Source: Peptococcus simiae (GTDB taxonomy: Bacteria; Bacillota; Peptococcia; Peptococcales; Peptococcaceae). From it: 11,912 nt of DNA. The position numbers were made by a program, and so were the translations under genes. The notes beneath the pieces were generated by a model that was given only the letters and a program-made list of their open reading frames with translations, had not been told where the DNA came from and did not search any database. This document shows, one piece after another, positions 6,438 through 11,912 of this stretch (its first letter is position 1; each line of letters opens with the position of its first letter). The stretch spans positions 1 through 11,912 of the forward strand of contig NZ_JBJUVG010000021.1 in assembly GCF_046097595.1 (NCBI RefSeq), in the 5' to 3' direction.

Positions 6438-7487
6438 ATGAGAAGTAGGACATATATTGCAACGCCTCCGGGAGAAACCATAAAAGAGCAGTTGATGAGC
6501 CGCAACATGACCCAAAAAGAATTTGCTGCTAGAATGGATATGTCTGAAAAACACATTAGCCAGTTAATAAATGGTACAGTATCGCTTACCCCGGAAATGG
6601 CAATGCGCTTAGAAATGGTCTTAGGTATTCCCAGTGAGTTTTGGAGTAAATTGGAAAACATCTATAGAGACAAGCTTGTGAAGGTACAAGCTGAAAATGA
6701 TATGGATGCTGACTTAGAAATAATAAAAAAAATACCTTATAACGAAATGTCCAAGCTTGGCTGGATTGAGAAAACCGGAAATAGGAAGCAACGGGTCTTT
6801 GCATTGCGTAAATTTTTTGAAGTAGTCCGGCTAAATTTAATTAATAAACCGCCAATTTCTAATATTGCTTGTAGGCAACTAAGAGAGAGCAATAACAGTG
6901 ATTATGCTTTGCTTGCTTGGGCTCAAAAAGCAAAGCTTGAAGCTCGTTCAATTGAAACCAGTTCAATTAATATAGAAAGGCTTATCCGCTCGATACCGCT
7001 TTTGCGAGATATGACCGTTCAAGATCCAGCGGACTTTTCTCCTGCCCTATGTGATATTTTAAAAAAATGTGGTGTTGCCTTGGTCTTATTACCGCATATA
7101 GGCGGTTCATTCCTCCATGGAGCCACTTTTCAAGATAGGACGAAAATTGTTATCGGTCTTACTCTTCGTGGCCGGGATGCAGATAAATTTTGGTTTAGCC
7201 TTTTTCATGAGATAGGACACATTGTTTTGGGGCATCTTTCTTTAGGCAAAGGATTGACAGAAGAGGAAGAGAGGGCGGCAGATTCATTTGCAAGAAATGC
7301 ACTTATTGAAGATTGTCAATTTCAGTCTTTTATTTCTAATGGGGATTTCAATAACAAATCCGCTATTCTGATGTTCTCGGAAGAAGTTGGTATTAGTCCG
7401 GGCATTGTCGTAGGGAGATTGCAAAAAGAGGGGTATCTTCCCTTTAGCTTTTATAATGACTTGAAGATAAAATATGTATTTAGATAG
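6438..7487 (+). CDS. higA: HigA-type antitoxin fused to an ImmA/IrrE zinc-peptidase domain
   Basis: 349-residue two-part protein. Residues about 8-75 form an XRE/HigA helix-turn-helix (GETIKEQL, MTQKEFAARM, SEKHISQLINGTV, AMRLEMVLGIPSEFW), expected to bind the operator upstream of higB and neutralise HigB. The C-terminal part (about 195-349) is an ImmA/IrrE-like metallopeptidase with HEIGH at 257-261 and a third probable ligand Glu278 in ERAADSFA. Both zinc histidines and the catalytic Glu are present. Long HigA antitoxins with this fusion are known; in ImmA/IrrE proteins the peptidase cleaves a repressor to trigger induction. Cleavage of itself or another repressor here is inference. GGAGGTG lies 7 nt before the ATG, and the gene follows higB by 18 nt. 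Confidence 0.88.
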   Translation: MRSRTYIATPPGETIKEQLMSRNMTQKEFAARMDMSEKHISQLINGTVSLTPEMAMRLEMVLGIPSEFWSKLENIYRDKLVKVQAENDMDADLEIIKKIPYNEMSKLGWIEKTGNRKQRVFALRKFFEVVRLNLINKPPISNIACRQLRESNNSDYALLAWAQKAKLEARSIETSSINIERLIRSIPLLRDMTVQDPADFSPALCDILKKCGVALVLLPHIGGSFLHGATFQDRTKIVIGLTLRGRDADKFWFSLFHEIGHIVLGHLSLGKGLTEEEERAADSFARNALIEDCQFQSFISNGDFNNKSAILMFSEEVGISPGIVVGRLQKEGYLPFSFYNDLKIKYVFR

Positions 7488-7509
7488 GGTCGGCCGTCAA
7501 TTTGCACAT

Positions 7510-7582
7510 AAGCGTATAGTTCAGCTGGTAGAATAACGGTCTCCAAAATCGCAGGTCCAGGGTTCAAATCCTTATGCCCCGT
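7510..7582 (+). tRNA. Degenerate tRNA-Trp (CCA), probably a pseudo-tRNA
   Basis: The D arm (GTTC 7519-7522, GAAT 7531-7534, GG in the loop), the anticodon loop CTCCAAA (7541-7547, anticodon CCA) and the T loop TTCAAAT (7563-7569) match a bacterial tRNA-Trp. Pairing is poor elsewhere. The acceptor AAGCGTA (7510-7516) against TGCCCCG (7575-7581) gives only four pairs of seven including one G-U. The anticodon stem has an A-C mismatch at its base and a G-U pair, and the T stem has one mismatch. No CCA is encoded. The 3' acceptor strand still looks canonical while the 5' strand has diverged. It is either a decayed copy or a divergent tRNA-like RNA. Confidence 0.55.
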
Positions 7583-7585
7583 GAT

Positions 7586-7630
7586 ATAGAAAATCCCTTG
7601 TAGGTGGTTAATCCATTTACAAGGGATTTT
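7586..7630 (+). repeat. Hairpin direct repeat, copy 1
   Basis: This 45-bp sequence recurs in the same orientation at 11062-11105, with 42 identical positions, two substitutions and a one-base gap by hand alignment. The two copies bracket the minus-strand ATPase-subtilase operon. Each copy is itself a long hairpin. Copy 1 lies 3 nt past the tRNA-like sequence. It could be a terminal element of a mobile cassette, a recombination site or a repeated terminator. Confidence 0.8.
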
Positions 7631-7632
7631 TT
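7591..7632 (+). terminator. Intrinsic terminator between higBA and ietAS
   Basis: AAATCCCTTGTA (7591-7602) pairs with TACAAGGGATTT (7618-7629), and the inner bases extend it through GGTGG/CCATT to a 17-bp stem with a TTAAT loop. A T run (7627-7632) follows on the + strand. It would stop transcripts from higBA and the tRNA-like sequence. It lies 3 nt past the ietS stop codon and on the other strand is followed by a shorter T stretch, so it may work both ways. Confidence 0.75.
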
Positions 7633-7635
7633 GTT

Positions 7636-9861
7636 TTACTCAAATGAGATTGTTTCTTCGGATAAATTATAGATATCAAGTCTGGTCTGATTATCTATTT
7701 CATTCACCAACCATCCTCTTAGTTGACATTGTTGAATAAATTCTTCAATACGATTGATTCCGTTAACTTCCTTTAATGTGACAACCAAGCCGAAGTTAAG
7801 TGGGGTTTTACCAGTAGTTCCTAGCCGCTCTTTAGTTTTTATGCTCAATCCCCATAATCCATTTTCCTTAACTGTTTTCGGCTGCCTTTTATTACCTTTT
7901 TCCGTTAGTAGATATTCTCTTATGTGTTTAATATTATCCCACTTTCGAAAAAGCTTTCTTGCTTTTTCTTCTTTTAGAGCAAAATACCCCTCGTCAGATT
8001 GCCTATTTTGATTGATTGACTCAATGCTTGTGGAGGTTTTATTTTTTTTCAGTCGACCGAAGTGGATATCCATTTCGGTATCGGTATAATCTACCCCTTG
8101 ATTACGTGAACATGAGGGGAAGTAGCATAAAGTAGCCTTAGCAACAAAAGGATGCTTGCTTTTATTTATTGGAACGGGGATGTTATAACTGTATGTTTCA
8201 AATTTTTCCGCCGTTCCAGAAATAATGAATTTAATTTCATCGTTTTTAGACTGAAGTACATTTTCAATCCTAATAGGGACTACACCATAACCCATGAGGT
8301 AAGGTGCAAAACTGTCTTTAGACCAGCTAGTGGCAGAATCAATAATTAGTGCTTTAGCAACCTCTCTTGACAAGCCGGCTATATATATTAAGTAAGCCAT
8401 CTTTCTGGCTATCCAGGGAGCAGCGTATGAGGTTCCCATTACACTTGCTTGCCCACAAGGGGAGCAAACGGAAATCCCTTTGGCCCTATCCCCTCCGTAA
8501 TAACTAATATCCGGTTTATTGAAGAAAGAAAGTACTAATCCCTCTCGGGAATAATTAGCAGGCTTATTTTGAAAATCAACGGCATTAACGACAAGAGAAT
8601 TAATTGAATCTGCCGGTGCTCCTATTTTCCTTATATCAGGATTATGTCCTTTGTTTGTCCCGGCAACTATGAAAATTACATCATTTTCAAATTGAAGCTT
8701 GTCTAAAATCGCAGCTTCCGGAGATATAAAGTTCTCGTTTATTTCTAATGCGGCCCCTAACGACAAGTTCCAAACTTTAATATCCTTATTCGCTTCTACG
8801 ATTTCCTTGATCAGTCGTATTACAGTAAAAGAGCTGAATCTACCACTGGTTGCAACACCAAAATGTCTAACCTTAAACCTTCCGCAACCGTCATCCAAAT
8901 CGGGGTTAATATTAGCGCCATCAACGATTATGGAGCTAACTTGTGTGCCGTGATTATAATCTTCAGGTCTTAATTCTATGCTATCATCTAGCATATTTTT
9001 AGATTCAACCCATTCAGAAAAATAGACCCGTTTATCGAACATGGTATCAATTACACCAATTGTTGGCTCTGAAGAGGGGGAGGGGATTTTCATCACATGG
9101 CTAGTGTTACCTAATAGCATATCTTTTTCTAGTTCTGCTATGTCACTGACGCCCATAGCTATTAAGTAGGGAGCTTTAGCTTTTAACTGACTATATTGTT
9201 CAGGAGAGAGCAGTATGGTTGTCCCATCTATTATTCTTGCTCTTGAAACATCTAAACCAAGCTGCTTCATGATTTTCTCAGTTGTAACTCCAGTTTCATA
9301 GAGGGTAATAATAGCGCTATTCGCTAAGTCCGGGGAAGAATTGTCTATAAAAAGCCTTTCTAGGTAGTAAGCATCTACAACTATTTGAGTAAAACTTGAG
9401 CGAGAAATATCTTTGAATAGCTCCTCGTGTTTTTTTGCATGAATGTCTTTGATATTACAAAAACTAACAGCGTCCCCGAAGCAGGCTGCCAGTTTAATGG
9501 CCTTCTCAAGGGCATCAATTGCATTAGAGAGGAGATGAGGAGTAATACAATGCGTTATAATATGTTTTTTCTCAAGCCCTGAAGTAAACTTTGCTCCGAC
9601 AACTTTGTTGTCAGCTCCTTTAGGGAAAATCCCCTTTATACGATTGCTTTTTGCTACAACGTCTGTATAGTAGGCACTTACTAGAGGGTTGATATCAACC
9701 GGGCTTGTTTCCCAAAATCTTTTTACAGCAATCAAATCGTTCCGTAAAGAGGCTAAGTGTTCTATAGTAACCTTTTTGTCTTTTGGAAGATTTGCAGGTC
9801 CAGGCTTGCTGGGGCTACTTTTCTGTGCTAATTGCCCTTTTAAGTGCAGGATATTGTTCAT
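7636..9861 (-). CDS. ietS: Subtilisin-like serine protease of an ietAS-type defence/stability pair
   Basis: 741-residue S8-family peptidase. The triad is visible: Asp272 in IGVIDTMFD, His304 in NHGTQVSS and Ser478 in GTSYAAP, with Asn403 (VAGTNKG) as the oxyanion-hole residue. No signal peptide is seen, so it probably acts in the cytoplasm. Residues 1 to about 260 are an N-terminal region I do not recognise, and about 500-741 form a C-terminal region possibly with a beta domain. AAGGAG lies 7 nt before the ATG. It follows the AAA ATPase gene by 28 nt on the same strand. This pairing matches IetA-IetS, described as a stability system on an Agrobacterium Ti plasmid and later as anti-phage. The protease is presumed to be the effector; its target here is unknown. 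Confidence 0.85.
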   Translation of the reverse strand: MNNILHLKGQLAQKSSPSKPGPANLPKDKKVTIEHLASLRNDLIAVKRFWETSPVDINPLVSAYYTDVVAKSNRIKGIFPKGADNKVVGAKFTSGLEKKHIITHCITPHLLSNAIDALEKAIKLAACFGDAVSFCNIKDIHAKKHEELFKDISRSSFTQIVVDAYYLERLFIDNSSPDLANSAIITLYETGVTTEKIMKQLGLDVSRARIIDGTTILLSPEQYSQLKAKAPYLIAMGVSDIAELEKDMLLGNTSHVMKIPSPSSEPTIGVIDTMFDKRVYFSEWVESKNMLDDSIELRPEDYNHGTQVSSIIVDGANINPDLDDGCGRFKVRHFGVATSGRFSSFTVIRLIKEIVEANKDIKVWNLSLGAALEINENFISPEAAILDKLQFENDVIFIVAGTNKGHNPDIRKIGAPADSINSLVVNAVDFQNKPANYSREGLVLSFFNKPDISYYGGDRAKGISVCSPCGQASVMGTSYAAPWIARKMAYLIYIAGLSREVAKALIIDSATSWSKDSFAPYLMGYGVVPIRIENVLQSKNDEIKFIISGTAEKFETYSYNIPVPINKSKHPFVAKATLCYFPSCSRNQGVDYTDTEMDIHFGRLKKNKTSTSIESINQNRQSDEGYFALKEEKARKLFRKWDNIKHIREYLLTEKGNKRQPKTVKENGLWGLSIKTKERLGTTGKTPLNFGLVVTLKEVNGINRIEEFIQQCQLRGWLVNEIDNQTRLDIYNLSEETISFE

Positions 9862-9889
9862 AAAAACACTCCTTAATTATGCCCAATGA

Positions 9890-10933
9890 TTATTTGGATT
9901 CCTGCAAGTCACGAGAGACTTGGCTTTTTGATACGCCGGTTAGAATCTCTATATCTCTAACAGTAAAGCCTTGGGATTGCATTGTTTTAAATTTATCGCT
10001 AGGCGTCTCGCCTATGACAGACTGATACAAACGTCTTAAATAATCGAATTCACTGTTTGGATTACTGAAGGCCATAGCTGTTTTAATCAGATTCTTTAAA
10101 TCACCGGGGTAAGGGAGTGGATCCATTAAACCAATAATTTTTCTAAACAGGCGTACGTTTTTTGATAGCCTTTTAAATTTGGGCAGGTAATAGTTCAATA
10201 CGATTTCTGCAATTTCTAATAAATCTTCTCTGCTGTACCTGCTAAAATCTACAGAGGAGTCAAATCTGCGCAACAGTGCCTTGTCAAAGTAGCTATACAA
10301 ATTAGTTGTTGCAATCAAAAGAACATTAGGATTTAATTGATCCAGCCCTTTTAAAACCGCAGAGGTAGCTCTCCCCATTTCTCGTATATCTCTTGTATCT
10401 GTTCTGTTTAGTGCTATAGAATCAATTTCATCAAAGAGAATTACGACTTGCTCCGGATGAGGTAGCTGGTTGATTTCATAAAAAAGATCTGAAATGTTTT
10501 TTCCGGTTTGGCCCATTTTACTGTCAATGATTGCGGTAAAGTCGACTACAAACAATTCCCTATCTAAAATTCGCGCAATGTGTTTAGCAGTTTCTGTTTT
10601 GCCAGTTCCTGGAGGTCCCTGGAAGAGGAATTTATTTATGCCGATATTATGCCCAACGGCATTGATGATTCCGACAACATCTTCTTTTATTGCATCAGGC
10701 AGAGGTAGAGGCTTTGTGCTTTTTTCACTTTTTTTGACGTAAGTTAAATCGCTTTCTTCAACTTGGGGAACAAAAGTATTGGCTTCGGAGAGAAGCGCCA
10801 TAATATATTCAGCTAACTGGTAGTCCCCAATCTTATCAAAAGCCTTTGCTATTTCATAAGCCTCAGTTCGGAATCCAGCATCATTATTTTCGGAGTAGTA
10901 TTTAATTAAGTTGAGTACATTCTTTTTTTTCAC
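9890..10933 (-). CDS. ietA: AAA ATPase partner of the subtilase, with C-terminal helix-turn-helix
   Basis: 347-residue AAA-family ATPase from GTG 10933. It has an N-terminal helical region (1 to about 75) and an AAA core with Walker A GPPGTGKT (106-113, Lys112) and Walker B ILFDEIDS (Asp168, Glu169). Sensor-1 Asn211 lies in IATTN and candidate arginine fingers Arg222/Arg223 in LLRRFD. A C-terminal lid follows. The last 25 residues (FTVRDIEILTGVSKSQVSRDL) look like a small helix-turn-helix. GTG 10933 is chosen because AAGGGG lies 8 nt upstream; GTG 10942 would overlap that site. In ietAS systems the ATPase is thought to restrain or activate the protease, with the exact role unsettled. It is transcribed from its own promoter ahead of ietS. 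Confidence 0.85.
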   Translation of the reverse strand: MKKKNVLNLIKYYSENNDAGFRTEAYEIAKAFDKIGDYQLAEYIMALLSEANTFVPQVEESDLTYVKKSEKSTKPLPLPDAIKEDVVGIINAVGHNIGINKFLFQGPPGTGKTETAKHIARILDRELFVVDFTAIIDSKMGQTGKNISDLFYEINQLPHPEQVVILFDEIDSIALNRTDTRDIREMGRATSAVLKGLDQLNPNVLLIATTNLYSYFDKALLRRFDSSVDFSRYSREDLLEIAEIVLNYYLPKFKRLSKNVRLFRKIIGLMDPLPYPGDLKNLIKTAMAFSNPNSEFDYLRRLYQSVIGETPSDKFKTMQSQGFTVRDIEILTGVSKSQVSRDLQESK

Positions 10934-10969
10934 CGTAATCACCCCTTAAAATGCACTTCAGTGATTTGT

Positions 10970-10987
10970 CTAAATTTATATATTTAG
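10970..10987 (-). promoter_or_regulatory. Imperfect palindrome in the ietA leader, candidate operator
   Basis: CTAAAT (10970-10975) and ATTTAG (10982-10987) flank TTATAT, an 18-bp site matching its own reverse complement at 16 of 18 positions. It lies about 10 nt past the ietAS -10 box, within the first transcribed bases. IetA carries a C-terminal helix-turn-helix, so autoregulation is possible but inferred. AT-rich sequence can form such palindromes by chance. Confidence 0.4.
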
Positions 10988-10997
10988 CCTTATTTTA

Positions 10998-11026
10998 AGT
11001 ATAGCACATAAGGGACAAATACTCAA
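10998..11026 (-). promoter_or_regulatory. Sigma-A-type promoter for ietAS
   Basis: On the minus strand TTGAGT (11026-11021) and TATACT (11003-10998) are separated by exactly 17 nt. Transcription would start near 10990, giving a leader of about 57 nt before the GTG at 10933. Confidence 0.75.
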
Positions 11027-11061
11027 TAAAGTGGGACTATATAACGGGAAACTTTCCGGTA

Positions 11062-11105
11062 ATAGAAGATCCCTTGTAATGGTTAATCCATTTACAAGGG
11101 ATTTT
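11062..11105 (+). repeat. Hairpin direct repeat, copy 2
   Basis: Second copy of the repeat at 7586-7630, same orientation. It folds as ATCCCTTGTAA and TGG pairing with CCA and TTACAAGGGAT with a one-base bulge, loop TTAAT. The T run after it is shorter (TTTT then CC), so it is a weaker terminator than copy 1. It lies upstream of the ietAS promoter, so it is not needed to terminate that operon and must be explained otherwise. Confidence 0.8.
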
Positions 11106-11130
11106 CCGTATAGGAAATAATGAGAAAATG

Positions 11131-11159
11131 TTGATGTTAAAATTTAAATATGGTAAAAT
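11131..11159 (+). promoter_or_regulatory. Sigma-A-type promoter for the second SLH gene
   Basis: TTGATG (11131-11136) and TAAAAT (11154-11159) have a 17-nt spacer. Transcription would start near 11166, making a 5' leader of about 245 nt before the ATG at 11411. Confidence 0.7.
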
Positions 11160-11165
11160 GTGGTA

Positions 11166-11410
11166 GATATATAAATAGCTGATATAAAGAGGTGAGTCCC
11201 CCAAAATCCATAAACATGTTGAGATTAAACTATAAAAAAGTTTAGATGTATCGGGCTTTTGCTTCCTAAATAAGAGGAGGTGGTTCTCTTGAAAACAAGC
11301 GGCCCGTAAACCCTTTAGCTGGAAAGTTAATGAGCAAAACAGAGCGGCAAATAATCTGTCTATTTCACATTGAACGTTCAAACATTTCCTATCAAAGGGA
11401 GGATCTCGAG
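11166..11410 (+). other. Long structured 5' leader of the SLH gene
   Basis: No gene-length ORF is seen here. The leader holds a 6-bp hairpin TAAACT/AGTTTA (11226-11244). It also holds a larger nested fold: CGGGC (11252-11256) with GCCCG (11302-11306), GCTT (11261-11264) with AAGC (11297-11300), and AAGAG (11272-11276) with CTCTT (11286-11290). The apical loop contains a GAGGAGG-type Shine-Dalgarno followed by TTG 11289 and a six-codon frame ending TAA 11307-11309. This could be a leader-peptide or stability element. I do not recognise a known riboswitch. The SLH gene's own ribosome site AAAGGGAGG lies at 11394-11402. Confidence 0.45.
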
Positions 11411-11912
11411 ATGCCAAGAAAAAAACTCAAACGGTTTCTTGCAGCCGGGCTGTTGGCCTCGTTTTGTTTAACCAGTATTCTTTCTCCTGCCGCTGGTGCA
11501 GCAGAAACTAAGAAAGAAGCGGAGAAGGCAAACGATACCAATAAGACCAAAATGGTGCGAGTAACTGAAAACTTTATAAACGGTTCCGGCGGTAAAAAAC
11601 TGGCTGAAACCAAGACCTACAATGATGACAACGACCGGGATGTCCGAGAAGAGAAAATCCCCGGCTACACCTTTAAAACTTACGAAAAAGAAATTACCAA
11701 TATCTATTTAACGAAAGATATCCCCTATATTGTGGGGTATCCGGATAAGACAGTCAGACCCCTACGCTTCATCTCTCGGGCTGAGGCAGCGGCAGTATTC
11801 CACCGCCTATATGATGGAGAATACCCGAAAGAGGTTAATGGCTGGTCCAAGGACACCTTTAAGGACGTTCCTGAAAATGCTTGGTACATTGAACCTGTCA
11901 AGCAAATGTACA
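11411..11912 (+). CDS. SLH-domain surface protein, 3' end outside window
   Basis: The visible 167 residues begin with a signal peptide (MPRKKLKRFLAAGLLASF, ending AGA near residue 34). A MucBP-like segment (VTENFINGSGGKKLAET to FKTYEKEI) follows, then SLH repeat 1 (VGYPDKTVRPLRF, SRAEA) and the beginning of SLH repeat 2 (FKDVPENAWY). It aligns without large gaps to the N-terminus of the 682-residue SLH protein at 2520, so the two are paralogues. AAAGGGAGG lies 8 nt before the ATG. The function beyond wall-polymer binding depends on the part past the window end. Transcription probably comes from the promoter at 11131 through a long leader. Confidence 0.9.
   Translation, partial: MPRKKLKRFLAAGLLASFCLTSILSPAAGAAETKKEAEKANDTNKTKMVRVTENFINGSGGKKLAETKTYNDDNDRDVREEKIPGYTFKTYEKEITNIYLTKDIPYIVGYPDKTVRPLRFISRAEAAAVFHRLYDGEYPKEVNGWSKDTFKDVPENAWYIEPVKQMY

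Noticed and set aside
7586..11105. Hairpin repeats as attL/attR of an integrase-driven element
   Set aside because: No integrase or recombinase gene is in the bracketed segment and the repeats do not contain the tRNA 3' end; kept only as a possible inserted cassette.
11289..11309. Six-codon TTG frame as a normal gene
   Set aside because: Too short to support as a coding feature; mentioned only as a possible regulatory mini-ORF in the leader.
11037..11417. 126-codon minus-strand frame upstream of the second SLH gene
   Set aside because: It crosses the hairpin repeat, a near-consensus + strand promoter and the leader, has no ribosome site or family resemblance, and is AT-rich random-looking sequence.
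1..11912. CRISPR array
   Set aside because: No regularly spaced repeat units are seen; the only clear long repeat is the two-copy hairpin about 3.5 kb apart.

Overview
The window looks like the chromosome of a low-to-mid GC Gram-positive anaerobe (Bacillota, Clostridia/Tissierellia type). The evidence is three proteins exported by signal peptides with S-layer-homology (SLH) or copper-amine-oxidase-N-like domains, a sortase with a cell-wall-anchored substrate, strong GGAGG-type ribosome binding sites and frequent GTG/TTG starts. I cannot name the genus from sequence alone.

Region 1 (1-600): the 3' end of an IS200/IS605-superfamily RNA-guided endonuclease gene (IscB-like C-terminus, less likely TnpB) and a right-end hairpin, then an unrecognised 86-residue ORF starting at the element edge and a 39-residue small protein. 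Region 2 (609-5975, + strand): a cell-surface gene cluster. It holds a SpaA/Cna_B-type wall-anchored protein ending in VPQTG, an overlapping class B sortase likely to anchor it, a 682-residue SLH protein, a secreted copper-amine-oxidase-N-domain protein and a secreted thermonuclease. The nuclease start is separated from its Shine-Dalgarno by a hairpin that would bring the two to normal spacing. A strong intrinsic terminator ends the cluster at about 6017.

Region 3 (6030-11105): a defence/addiction island. A HigB toxin and a HigA antitoxin fused to an ImmA/IrrE-type zinc peptidase run on the + strand behind a near-consensus promoter and a 9-bp-arm inverted repeat. Then come a degenerate tRNA-Trp-like sequence and a convergent minus-strand operon of an AAA ATPase and a subtilisin-like protease, which matches the ietAS (IetA/IetS) plasmid-stability and anti-phage pair. 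Its promoter is TTGAGT-17-TATACT with an imperfect palindrome in the leader. Two nearly identical hairpin-forming direct repeats (7586-7630 and 11062-11105) bracket the ietAS operon, suggesting a discrete inserted cassette. No integrase or transposase lies in this part.

Region 4 (11106-11912): a promoter, a long structured 5' leader with a possible six-codon upstream ORF, and the start of a second SLH protein, a paralogue of the one in region 2, running off the window. The island therefore sits between two related surface-protein genes.
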